Shown here: positions 53,492 through 62,700 of the stretch, one piece after another
How positions within the stretch are numbered: position 1 is the stretch's first letter
Layout of the letters: every line of letters begins with the position of its first letter
Assembly: GCF_005601135.1 (NCBI RefSeq)
Contig: NZ_CP039381.1
Span: 2,043,941-2,107,940 of the forward strand
Reading direction: 5' to 3'
DNA length: 64,000 bases
Source: Ruminococcus bovis
GTDB taxonomy: Bacteria; Bacillota; Clostridia; Oscillospirales; Acutalibacteraceae
Notes under the pieces: model-generated
The model's input: only the letters and a program-made list of their open reading frames with translations
Database searches by the model: none
What the model was told of the DNA's origin: nothing
Position numbers and translations under genes: made by a program

Positions 53492-54420
53492 AACAATTTA
53501 AAGAAAAATACATTATTGGAGTCGATCACGGCTACGGTAATATCAAGACCGCAAACCATTGCTTCAAGATCGGCATTACAGCCTATGACACTGAGCCGCT
53601 GTTTACAAAGGATATGCTCATCTACAACGGCAAGTATTATCTGATCGGCGAAGGGCACAAGGAGTTCCTGCGGGATAAGGTACAGGATAACGATTATTAC
53701 TGCCTTACCCTTGTCGCTATTGCTATGGAATTGAGCGATGCCAATATCTATGAAGCCAACGTCATCATCGCCGCAGGACTTCCGTTAGCTTGGACGAGCG
53801 GTCAGAAAGAAGCGTTTGCAAAGTATCTGTCGCAGAATGAAGATGTCACATTTACTTTTCGGGATGTAGATTACAATATCCATATTTCCGATGTAAAGAT
53901 CTTCCCGCAGGGGTATTCCGCTATCCTTCCGTACACGCCCCGTATGAAAGGGCTGAGCGTGATGGCGGATATCGGTAACGGCACCATGAACATGATGTTT
54001 CTGGAAAACGGCAGACCGAAAGCGGAAAGCAAGATGTATACCGAGAAGTTCGGCGTATATCAATGCACGCTTGCCGTCCGCGCAGCTTTCTCCAAGCTGA
54101 CGCAGCGTGAGATCGATGACTTCATCATCGACACGGTGCTCAGAGAGGGCACGGCTGATATCTCCAAATCAGATCTGCAAATCATCACAGCCACCGCGCA
54201 GGAATATGTGGAGGGCATCTTCCGCCGACTGCGTGAGCATGGGTACGATGCCCAAACAATGAGACTGTATATCTGCGGTGGCGGCGGTTGCCTGGTCAAG
54301 CATTTCTATACCGGGAGCCTTGAGCGTGTCAGCTTCATTGACGATATCTGCGCTGCGGCAAAAGGTTATGAAGCTCTTGCAGAAATCAAGCTGAAAGCGG
54401 ATGAGAGTCGTGCGAAATGA
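53488..54420 (+). CDS. parM: ParM/StbA-type actin-like segregation protein
   Basis: 310-residue actin-like ATPase. Phosphate-1 GVDHGYGNIKTAN, phosphate-2 VMADIGNGTMNMMFL, adenosine loop LYICGGGGCLVKHF are the ParM/Alp signatures. It would polymerise to push element copies apart, or stabilise the circular form. Overlaps the Cys-rich gene (ATGA) and the next ORF by 20 bp, forming a tight operon. Confidence 0.9.
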   Translation: MKQFKEKYIIGVDHGYGNIKTANHCFKIGITAYDTEPLFTKDMLIYNGKYYLIGEGHKEFLRDKVQDNDYYCLTLVAIAMELSDANIYEANVIIAAGLPLAWTSGQKEAFAKYLSQNEDVTFTFRDVDYNIHISDVKIFPQGYSAILPYTPRMKGLSVMADIGNGTMNMMFLENGRPKAESKMYTEKFGVYQCTLAVRAAFSKLTQREIDDFIIDTVLREGTADISKSDLQIITATAQEYVEGIFRRLREHGYDAQTMRLYICGGGGCLVKHFYTGSLERVSFIDDICAAAKGYEALAEIKLKADESRAK

Positions 54421-54721
54421 GTACAGGATCAATGTGCGATTCCGACCGGATCACCCCGATGAGAAAGAGGCTGCGGATTATCTCAGCACTCTCGGCAAAT
54501 CGAGAAATCAATTCATTGTTGATGCGGTCATCAATCAAATCCGAAATCAGGATCACTCTCCGTCATTCTCCCTCAGCGATATCCGAAAGGTCGTCAGAGA
54601 AGAATTTCAGACGGCTGCAATCACGTTGCCGATTGCAACGGAAAATGAAGCAGAGCTGAGTAACGATATATCTGAGTTGGATCCGAAAGCGGTTCTGGAT
54701 TCTTTATCGATGTTCGATTGA
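54401..54721 (+). CDS. ParR-like partner of ParM (RHH)
   Basis: 106-residue protein with an N-terminal ribbon-helix-helix look (YRINVRFRPDHPDEKEAADYLSTLGKSRNQFIVDAVINQI), then an acidic tail ending in SMFD. Position after parM and shape suggest the centromere-binding ParR; the sequence is too short and divergent for certainty. Starts at ATG 54401 or GTG 54410. Confidence 0.7.
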   Translation: MRVVRNEYRINVRFRPDHPDEKEAADYLSTLGKSRNQFIVDAVINQIRNQDHSPSFSLSDIRKVVREEFQTAAITLPIATENEAELSNDISELDPKAVLDSLSMFD

Positions 54722-54970
54722 GCCAGAATGGCACAAGAATCTATGATGAACCGAGCAGATCGTGCCCAAATGGCACAAAAGAGATTATTCGTAAAAAGAT
54801 ACTCTATACAACAGTATAAGACACCGAAAATCCGTCCTGAGAGCAGCAGGGCGGGTTTGTCTTATACTGTAGCAAGCAGGGAATTTGTACGGCAAATTCC
54901 AAATACAACAGCCCATAGCTGTTGTAAGTCTTTAGGGACACCCTAACACCCGAAGAAAGAAGGTATATTA
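54722..54970 (+). other. oriT-like region with three inverted repeats
   Basis: Gene-free. ACAGTATAAGACA (54810-54822) and TGTCTTATACTGT (~54857-54869) form a long-armed hairpin with a GC-rich loop. GGAATTTG-TACGG-CAAATTCC (~54880-54900) and ACAACAGC-CCATA-GCTGTTGT (~54904-54927) follow. Series of inverted repeats directly before mobC-mobA are typical of MOBP oriT sites. Confidence 0.72.
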
Positions 54971-55327
54971 TTGAACGATAAAAATGCAAGAATCGAACTG
55001 CGTGTTACGCAGTCCGAGAAGAACAAGATAGCCAAGCTCGCCGAGAGCTGTGGCTTAACGCAATCCGAATATTTCAGACAAAGGGCATTGGGTTATGCAC
55101 CGAGGACGGTGCAGCCTGATGTCTTTTTTCATTTCTATCAAATGCTCTGCCGATTGTGCGACGAGGTTGCCGATAAGGTGTCACCCGATATCGAGCGGAG
55201 ATTGCTTGAAACGGTTGATGAAATCCAACGGCAGTTACTCTTGCCGGAGAAATCTACAACAGCACAGATCTGCAAGGAGGTAACGACGTGGCTACAACAG
55301 GCTTCTGGCCCGTCAAAGGACGGTTGA
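54971..55327 (+). CDS. MobC-like relaxosome protein
   Basis: 118-residue RHH-type mobilisation protein: KNARIELRVTQSEKNKIAKLAESCGLTQSEYFRQRALGY is the MobC DNA-binding part, the rest helical. TTG start with AAGAAGG upstream. Overlaps the relaxase by 40 bp. It would bind oriT and help open DNA for nicking. Confidence 0.85.
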   Translation: MNDKNARIELRVTQSEKNKIAKLAESCGLTQSEYFRQRALGYAPRTVQPDVFFHFYQMLCRLCDEVADKVSPDIERRLLETVDEIQRQLLLPEKSTTAQICKEVTTWLQQASGPSKDG

Positions 55328-56682
55328 AGGATGTTATCAATTACGCTCAGAATCCCGATAAAACAATCGAGCGCAAATATCTTGATGATGACTTAGCCGC
55401 TACCCTCAATTACGTTGAGAACAGCAACAAGACAGATCAAACGATGTATGTCAGCGGAATCAACTGTACGAAGAAGCGAGCCTATGAGCAGATGATGACC
55501 ACCAAGCGACGTTTCGGCAAGCTCGGCGGTAATGCAGTGTATCACGGTTATCAGAGCTTTCAGGCAGGCGAGGTCACGCCCGAAGAAGCACACCGAATCG
55601 GAATTGAAACCGCCAAGCGTATGTGGGGCGATGATTATGAGGTTGTCGTAACGACGCATCTAAATACCTCAAATATTCATAATCACATTGTCCTAAACAG
55701 CGTTTCCTTTCGCACCGGTAAAAAATTTGAAAATCATATCTCCGACCACTACAAGCTGCGAGAGATTTCCGATGAGGTCTGCCGTGAATACGGTAAATCC
55801 ATTCTCGAAAACGCTCCGTTCTACGGCGGAGATAAAGCGTATTGGATACGGAAAAGCGGACAGCTACCGCACAAAGATATGCTTCGTAAGGACGTTGATG
55901 AAGCGCTTGCGAATACCTGTAATCCGGTGGACTTTGAAGTGTACCTGCGTTCTCTCGGTTACAAGTTTGTGAGGAACTTCAAATATGAGCATCCGTCCGT
56001 AGTCGCTCCCGATTGGCAGAAGCCCGTAAGGATAAGCAGTCTGGGTAAGGATTATTCCAGACAAGCCATCTTAACTCGCCTGCGCACACAACACGAGGAC
56101 AGGTACTTTATGGATTTCTACACGCCGAGACCTGTAGTCCGCAGAACACCATTGATTTTGGTTATACGAGATTACGAAAAGGAGCATACGCCCGACCTGA
56201 TTACCTCGCTGTTTGAACTGATTATCACTATAGCTAAAATCTGCACAGGCTCGAATATCAAGAAAGCTGATTATCGTCCGCTGTCGCCTGATTTGCGAGC
56301 AGAAATTATCAATCTTGACCGAACGCTTGAAGAATACCATTTCCTCTGCAATCACAGCGTGGAGTGCGCAGAGGATTTTGTATCTTGCCGAAATGAAATC
56401 ACTGAGCAAATCAAGGCTTATGAAACTGAGCGACAGCATATCTGCAATCAAATCCGCAGGGCGAAAACGCCGGAAGAAGATAATTCTCTAAAAGAACAAT
56501 GTAGAGAAATCACAAAGAAGCTGACACCTTTGCGCCGGCAGCTCAAAATCTGCGAGCGCATTGAAAACAAAGTGCCTCGACTCCGAGCTTTGATTGAACA
56601 GGAAAAGCAGCTGGAGCAAGGCAGATACAAGTACAAATATTATCAACCAACTAAAACTAAACAAAGGAGTTACGAAAGATGA
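55288..56682 (+). CDS. MOBP-type relaxase/mobilisation nuclease
   Basis: 464-residue relaxase. N-terminal Tyr region (DVINYAQNPDKT), and the metal triad in VVTTHLNTSNIHNHIVLNSVSF (HxxxxNxHNHxxxN form). The C-terminal half is a charged helical domain. GTG start inside mobC; the stop overlaps parB (ATGA). This is the typical relaxase of Clostridia IMEs with serine recombinases. Confidence 0.92.
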   Translation: MATTGFWPVKGRLKDVINYAQNPDKTIERKYLDDDLAATLNYVENSNKTDQTMYVSGINCTKKRAYEQMMTTKRRFGKLGGNAVYHGYQSFQAGEVTPEEAHRIGIETAKRMWGDDYEVVVTTHLNTSNIHNHIVLNSVSFRTGKKFENHISDHYKLREISDEVCREYGKSILENAPFYGGDKAYWIRKSGQLPHKDMLRKDVDEALANTCNPVDFEVYLRSLGYKFVRNFKYEHPSVVAPDWQKPVRISSLGKDYSRQAILTRLRTQHEDRYFMDFYTPRPVVRRTPLILVIRDYEKEHTPDLITSLFELIITIAKICTGSNIKKADYRPLSPDLRAEIINLDRTLEEYHFLCNHSVECAEDFVSCRNEITEQIKAYETERQHICNQIRRAKTPEEDNSLKEQCREITKKLTPLRRQLKICERIENKVPRLRALIEQEKQLEQGRYKYKYYQPTKTKQRSYER

Positions 56683-57533
56683 CCAATATATCAATCAACA
56701 AATTACACGAATTCAAAGACCACCCTTATCAGGTGCTCGACAATGAAGAAATGAACAATCTAATTATGAGTGTTCAACAGCAGGGCATTATGACACCGCT
56801 AATCGTCCGTCCTCTTGAAGGCACAACAAACGAGTATGAAATCATATCCGGACACCGCCGCTTCCGTGCGGCGCAGAAGGCAGGGCTCACAGAAGTCCCT
56901 GCCTTTATTCGTCCCGTCAGCCGTGACGAGGCGGCGATTATGGTGGTGGACAGCAATCTACACAGGGAGCACATTCTACCGTCGGAAAAGGCTTTTGCCT
57001 ATAAGCTGAAAGCCGAAGCACTAAAGCATCAGGGACAGCGAACTGATCTCACTTCGGGACAAATTGTCCCGAAGTCTGACGAAAACCGAGCGACTGCATT
57101 TATCGGTGAACAATCAGGTGAAAGCTACAAAACCGTACAGCGTTATATTCGCTTAACAAATCTTATCCCCGAATTGCTAAACCTGATGGATGAAGGCAAG
57201 ATCGCTTTCTCTGTCGGCGTAGAGCTGTCATATCTCTCACCCGAAATCCAGCGTGATTTATATGCGATTATCGAGCGGGATGATCATACACCGTCTTACT
57301 CACAGGCTTATCGTTTGCACAAAGCCTTTAATAGCTGTTCTCTGACGAAAGAAGGTTTGGAGCTCGTGATGTCGGAGGAAAAAGCAAACCAACGGGAAAC
57401 GCTGAAAATCCCAATGGACAAGGTAAGAAAATACGCTCCGAGAGCCACCGACAATCAGCTTGAGGACTTTGTCCTCAAAGCCTGCGATTATTACCAACGC
57501 TATCTCAAGCGACAGCGTGACCGTGAAAGATGA
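56679..57533 (+). CDS. parB: ParB-family partition/regulatory protein
   Basis: 284-residue ParB/Spo0J-like protein: ParB N-domain with EIISGHRRFRAAQKAGLTEVPAFIRP and NLHREHILPSEKAFAYKLKAEAL, then an HTH (QSGESYKTVQRYIRLTNLIPELLNLMDEGKIAF). No ParA is present nearby, so it may act as a regulator of the element. ATGA overlap with the relaxase. Confidence 0.9.
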   Translation: MTNISINKLHEFKDHPYQVLDNEEMNNLIMSVQQQGIMTPLIVRPLEGTTNEYEIISGHRRFRAAQKAGLTEVPAFIRPVSRDEAAIMVVDSNLHREHILPSEKAFAYKLKAEALKHQGQRTDLTSGQIVPKSDENRATAFIGEQSGESYKTVQRYIRLTNLIPELLNLMDEGKIAFSVGVELSYLSPEIQRDLYAIIERDDHTPSYSQAYRLHKAFNSCSLTKEGLELVMSEEKANQRETLKIPMDKVRKYAPRATDNQLEDFVLKACDYYQRYLKRQRDRER

Positions 57534-57543
57534 GGTGAGCCTA

Positions 57544-57714
57544 TTGAACAATGAATTGCAAACTGCGGAATACTCGGAAGAAACGTTAACGCTCCTCGCA
57601 AAAGCATTTGTTCCCGATATCATCGAGTTTTATAACAGTGAGTTTGGCAAACAGTATTACGAGAAGTGGCTAAAGGCTCACCCCGAATATCAGGACGGAA
57701 AAAAGATTGCGTAA
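57544..57714 (+). CDS. Small conserved-type protein after parB
   Basis: 56 residues from TTG 57544 (RBS GAGGTGA): NNELQTAEYSEETLTLLAKAFVPDIIEFYNSEFGKQYYEKWLKAHPEYQ. Helical, acidic, no domain recognised; similar small ORFs are frequent beside serine-recombinase IMEs. Confidence 0.65.
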   Translation: MNNELQTAEYSEETLTLLAKAFVPDIIEFYNSEFGKQYYEKWLKAHPEYQDGKKIA

Positions 57715-57770
57715 ATTTGACACAATCGACTGTTTTCTACAAATCCTGTAAAATATAATCAATAAAGCTC

Positions 57771-57795
57771 TCCGTCATCTCGGCGGAGAGCAAAG
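57771..57795 (+). promoter_or_regulatory. Hairpin before recombinase ribosome site
   Basis: GCTCTCCG and CGGAGAGC form a perfect stem directly before AAAGGAGG; a -10-like TATAAT lies ~20 bp upstream. It may limit recombinase translation. Confidence 0.5.
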
Positions 57796-57805
57796 GAGGT
57801 CAATT

Positions 57806-59314
57806 ATGAATGTAGTAATCTATGCCCGCTTTTCGAGCCACAGTCAGACCGAGCAATCCATCGAAGGTCAGTTAAAGGTTTGCTATGAATACGCGGAGCA
57901 AAATCATTATACAGTTGTCGGTGAGTACATAGACAGAGCTATGAGCGGTAAATATGATAATCGTGCCGAGTTTCAGCGTATGATTTCCGACAGCGATAAG
58001 CACACCTTTGAGGGTGTGTTGGTGTATCAGCTTGACCGCTTTGCCCGTAACCGCTACGACAGCGCAATCTACAAAGCCAAGCTAAAAAAGAACGGTGTGA
58101 GGGTGTTATCGGCAAAAGAGAATATCACCGATGACGCATCGGGCATCCTCGTCGAAGGCGTGTTGGAGAGTATGGCGGAGTATTATTCCGCCGAGCTTTC
58201 TCAGAAGATCCACCGAGGAATGGAAATCAACGCGCAAAAGTGTTTGTCCAACGGCAGCAATCCCGGTCTTGGGTTTAAGGTGGATAAAGACAGGCGATTT
58301 TATGTTGACGAGGACGAAGCCAAAATCGTGCGTGAGATATTTGAGCGATACGCCAGCGGTGAAACAAAGGCAGAAATCGTAAAGGATTTGAAACGCCGCA
58401 AAGTCAAAACGTCTTTAGGTAACGATTTTACCTACAACAGTCTTAGCCGTATGTTGAGCAACAAGCGATATATAGGGGTTTATATGTATAAGGGACAGGA
58501 AACACCGGACGGTATGCCGAGGATTTTAGACGACGATTTATTCTACAAGGTTCAGGATATACTGAACAAAAACAAAAAGGCTCCAGCCAGAATGCACGGC
58601 GAGGGCGAATATCTTTTGACAACAAAGCTATTTTGCGGTCACTGTAAGAATATGATGGTCGGTTACGGCGGCACAAGCAAAACCGGAAAACAGTATCACT
58701 ATTACATCTGCAAGGAAGCCCGAAAGAAACGCTGTGATAAAACAATCGTTGGCAAAAAGAAAATCGAGGACAGAGTGATTGCGGAATGTTTGAAACTGCT
58801 TACAGATGAAAACATCGAATTCATAGCCAAAAAGGTAGCTGAGGAATGTAATAAAAGCCCTGATAATCTTTCGGTCAAGCAGTTAAAGAAAGCCATCCGA
58901 GAAGCGGATACTGCCATAGAAAATTTATGGAGAGGTATTGAGCAAGGACAATCCGTGCCAATGCTGACAGAACGCCTTAACAAGCGTCAGGCTGAAAAAG
59001 AAGAGCTGGAGGAACAGCTTGCCATTGAACAAAACAAACGTATCTGTCTTTCGGAAGCGCAGATACTCGCTTTCCTCGATTTCGTATGTGAAATGCCGCT
59101 GGATGATATAAACAAACGCCGAGCTATCATCAATATTCTTGTTCATTCGGTGTATCTTTACGATGACCACTTTACACTGATAATCAACGCCAGCAAGAAG
59201 CCTGTGAGCATTGATGACATACCGTTAGAGGAAATTGAAGAAGCCTTTAACACCGATAAAACCTGCACGGAGCAGTGTTCGACTATGACGTCGCCTGCTC
59301 CACCCAAGATATAA
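57806..59314 (+). CDS. Large serine recombinase
   Basis: 502-residue integrase/excisionase. Resolvase domain with Ser nucleophile in YARFSSHSQTEQSIEGQ, YQLDRFARNRYDSA; recombinase domain (GSNPGLGFKVDKDRRFYVDEDEAKIVREIFERYASGE); zinc ribbon (FCGHCKNMMVGYGG...YYICKEARKKRCDKT); coiled coil (~380-430). It would integrate and excise the 49-59 kb element without strand loss. It is the last gene of the element; the Cas12a locus starts less than 100 bp downstream. Confidence 0.95.
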   Translation: MNVVIYARFSSHSQTEQSIEGQLKVCYEYAEQNHYTVVGEYIDRAMSGKYDNRAEFQRMISDSDKHTFEGVLVYQLDRFARNRYDSAIYKAKLKKNGVRVLSAKENITDDASGILVEGVLESMAEYYSAELSQKIHRGMEINAQKCLSNGSNPGLGFKVDKDRRFYVDEDEAKIVREIFERYASGETKAEIVKDLKRRKVKTSLGNDFTYNSLSRMLSNKRYIGVYMYKGQETPDGMPRILDDDLFYKVQDILNKNKKAPARMHGEGEYLLTTKLFCGHCKNMMVGYGGTSKTGKQYHYYICKEARKKRCDKTIVGKKKIEDRVIAECLKLLTDENIEFIAKKVAEECNKSPDNLSVKQLKKAIREADTAIENLWRGIEQGQSVPMLTERLNKRQAEKEELEEQLAIEQNKRICLSEAQILAFLDFVCEMPLDDINKRRAIINILVHSVYLYDDHFTLIINASKKPVSIDDIPLEEIEEAFNTDKTCTEQCSTMTSPAPPKI

Positions 59315-59367
59315 TATTAATATATAAGTTAACTAAGGTTAATCAAATTTATATAGAATAATTTTAT

Positions 59368-59396
59368 TTGACAGTAGATTGCACATAGAATATAAT
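59368..59396 (+). promoter_or_regulatory. Promoter of stand-alone Cas12a guide unit
   Basis: TTGACA (59368-59373), 17-bp spacer, TATAAT (59391-59396): full consensus. The start site should fall at ~59402, i.e. at the Cas12a repeat itself. Confidence 0.92.
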
Positions 59397-59400
59397 GATA

Positions 59401-59507
59401 GTAGAATTTCTACTATTGTAGATAGGTTATTATGTTGTAGTCCATGAAACCGTAGTATGTTTTATGGAGTTTGAGAGTGATAGTTTTTCAACTATCACTC
59501 TTTTTTT
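59401..59507 (+). ncRNA. Solitary Cas12a crRNA-like RNA, candidate autoregulatory guide (CreR-type)
   Basis: Contains the Cas12a direct-repeat hairpin AATTTCTAC-TATT-GTAGAT (59405-59423). An ~50-nt spacer/tail begins AGGTTATTATGTTG at 59424. A terminator GAGTGATAGTT/AACTATCACTC (59475-59500) with a T7 tail ends the unit. There is only one repeat, with its own promoter. The first ten spacer bases match the minus strand at 59690-59681 in front of cas12a, with PAM TTTA at 59694-59691; position 11 mismatches. A 10-nt seed match allows binding, not cutting, so this RNA probably lets Cas12a repress its own gene. Confidence 0.85.
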
Positions 59508-59515
59508 ATAGGTAA

Positions 59516-59531
59516 GTCCCAAAAGTGGGAC
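59516..59531. repeat. GTCCCA/TGGGAC hairpin near cas12a
   Basis: GTCCCAAAAGTGGGAC, a perfect 6-bp stem shared (with its AAG...A context) with 25906-25921 upstream of cas9. Confidence 0.7.
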
Positions 59532-59627
59532 ACATAATATGATATAATTTATTATATAAAAATTAGTGTATTTAACTTGTGAAAATATTAAACAAATTAA
59601 ATCATTAAAATTTGGATGGTTTGTGTA

Positions 59628-59694
59628 TTGAATTACTATAGATACTGATATATAATTAGATTATGATGTTGATATTATAAATAATAACCTTAAA
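59628..59694 (+). promoter_or_regulatory. cas12a promoter and seed target of the solitary guide
   Basis: TTGAAT (59628-59633), 17-bp spacer, TATAAT (59651-59656) form the likely promoter; another extended -10 (TGATATAAT) lies at 59540-59548. The guide's seed target (59681-59690, PAM 59691-59694 on the minus strand) is ~20-30 bp past the expected start site and 29 bp before the ATG. A bound Cas12a would block the promoter escape or elongation from both. Confidence 0.78.
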
Positions 59695-59718
59695 ATTACA
59701 TATAAAAGGAATGATACA

Positions 59719-62700
59719 ATGTCAATCAACATTAACAAATTTTCAGATGAATGTAGAAAAATTGATTTTTTCACTGATTTATACAACATTCAAAAAACTT
59801 TAAGATTCAGCCTTATTCCAATAGGAGCAACTGCTGACAACTTTGAATTTAAAGGCAGATTATCCAAAGAAAAAGATTTGCTAGATTCTGCAAAGCGTAT
59901 CAAGGAGTATATTTCAAAGTACCTTGCAGATGAAAGTGATATATGTCTTTCCCAACCCGTAAAGTTAAAGCATCTTGATGAGTACTATGAACTTTATATC
60001 ACTAAAGACAGGGATGAACAGAAGTTTAAGTCTGTTGAAGAAAAGTTAAGGAAAGAATTAGCCGATCTTTTAAAAGAAATTTTGAAACGATTAAATAAAA
60101 AGATTTTATCTGATTATCTACCTGAGTATCTTGAAGATGACGAAAAGGCCCTTGAAGATATAGCAAATCTTTCTTCTTTCTCAACTTATTTTAACAGTTA
60201 TTACGATAATTGTAAGAATATGTATACAGATAAGGAACAGTCAACTGCAATTCCTTATAGATGTATTAATGATAATTTACCCAAATTTATTGATAATATG
60301 AAAGCATATGAAAAGGCTTTAGAAGAACTAAAGCCAAGTGACCTTGAAGAACTTAGAAATAACTTTAAGGGTGTATATGACACAACAGTTGATGATATGT
60401 TTACCTTGGATTATTTCAATTGTGTTCTTTCACAGTCAGGTATTGATTCCTACAACGCTATTATAGGTAATGACAAGGTTAAGGGGATTAATGAGTACAT
60501 TAATCTCCATAACCAAACTGCAGAACAAGGTCATAAAGTCCCTAACCTAAAACGACTATATAAGCAGATTGGCAGTCAAAAAAAGACTATTTCTTTTCTT
60601 CCTAGTAAGTTTGAAAGTGACAATGAACTCCTAAAAGCAGTTTATGATTTCTATAATACCGGTGATGCTGAAAAGAACTTCACTGCATTAAAAGACACTA
60701 TAACTGAATTTGAGAAGATTTTTGATAATCTATCAGAATATAACCTTGATGGTGTGTTTGTAAGGAATGATATTTCACTTACTAATTTATCACAAAGTAT
60801 GTTCAATGATTGGTCAGTATTCCGTAATTTATGGAATGACCAATATGATAAAGTCAATAATCCGGAGAAAGCAAAAGATATTGATAAGTATAATGACAAG
60901 AGACATAAAGTCTATAAAAAGTCAGAAAGTTTTTCAATTAATCAGCTACAAGAGTTAATTGCAACAACTCTTGAAGAAGATATTAACAGTAAGAAAATTA
61001 CAGATTACTTTAGTTGTGATTTTCATAGAGTTACAACAGAAGTTGAAAATAAATATCAACTAGTAAAAGACTTATTATCTAGTGATTATCCGAAAAATAA
61101 AAACCTAAAAACAAGCGAAGAAGATGTAGCACTTATTAAGGACTTTTTAGATAGTGTTAAATCATTAGAAAGTTTTGTGAAAATACTAACCGGTACCGGC
61201 AAAGAAAGTGGCAAGGATGAACTTTTCTATGGTAGTTTTACAAAATGGTTTGATCAGTTGAGATATATTGATAAGCTATATGACAAGGTAAGAAATTACA
61301 TTACGGAAAAGCCTTATTCACTTGATAAAATTAAGCTGTCTTTTGATAATCCACAGTTCCTAGGTGGATGGCAACATAGCAAAGAAACTGACTATTCAGC
61401 ACAACTTTTTATGAAAGATGGATTGTATTATCTTGGTGTAATGGACAAAGAAACCAAGAGAGAATTCAAAACTCAGTATAATACTCCTGAAAATGATAGT
61501 GATACAATGGTTAAGATTGAGTACAATCAAATCCCAAATCCGGGTAGAGTTATTCAAAATCTTATGCTTGTTGATGGCAAGATTGTAAAGAAAAACGGTA
61601 GAAAGAATGCTGATGGTGTTAATGCTGTTCTTGAAGAACTAAAGAATCAGTATCTACCTGAAAATATCAATAGAATTAGAAAAACCGAAAGTTATAAAAC
61701 CACAAGTAATAACTTTAACAAAGATGACCTAAAAGCATATTTAGAGTACTATATTGCAAGAACTAAGGAATATTATTGCAAGTACAATTTTGTTTTTAAG
61801 TCAGCTGATGAGTATGGAAGTTTTAATGAATTTGTTGATGATGTTAACAATCAAGCCTACCAAATTACCAAAGTGAAAGTATCTGAAAAACAATTACTTT
61901 CATTAGTAGAACAAGGCAAACTTTATCTTTTCAAAATCTACAACAAGGATTTTTCTGAGTATAGTAAGGGTAAGAAAAACTTACATACTATGTATTTTCA
62001 AATGCTATTTGATGACAGAAATCTTGAAAATTTAGTGTACAAGCTACAAGGTGGAGCAGAAATGTTCTATAGACCTGCAAGTATCAAGAAAGATTCAGAA
62101 TTTAAACATGATGCAAATGTTGAAATTATTAAGCGTACTTGTGAAGATAAAGTAAATGATAAAGACAATCCTACAGATGATGAGAAAGCTAAGTATTATA
62201 GCAAATTTGACTACGATATAGTAAAGAACAAACGCTTTACTAAAGATCAATTTTCTCTACATTTAACTTTAGCAATGAATTGTAATCAGCCTGACCATTA
62301 TTGGTTAAACAATGATGTTAGAGAACTTCTCAAGAAGTCAAATAAAAACCATATTATTGGTATTGATAGAGGTGAAAGAAATCTTATCTATGTAACTATA
62401 ATTAATAGTGATGGAGTAATAGTTGACCAAATCAACTTCAATATTATTGAAAACAGTTACAATGGTAAAAAATACAAAACTGATTATCAGAAAAAACTTA
62501 ATCAAAGGGAAGAAGATAGACAAAAGGCAAGAAAAACTTGGAAAACTATTGAAACAATTAAGGAACTGAAAGACGGTTACATTAGTCAGGTTGTACATCA
62601 AATTTGTAAACTTATTGTTCAATATGATGCAATTGTTGTGATGGAAAACCTTAATGGTGGTTTCAAAAGAGGTAGAACAAAAGTTGAAAAACAAGTTTAT

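Noticed and set aside
59540-59548. Main cas12a promoter at the first TATAAT
   Set aside because: It has an extended -10 but no -35; the promoter at 59628-59656 has both boxes with 17-bp spacing and is preferred.
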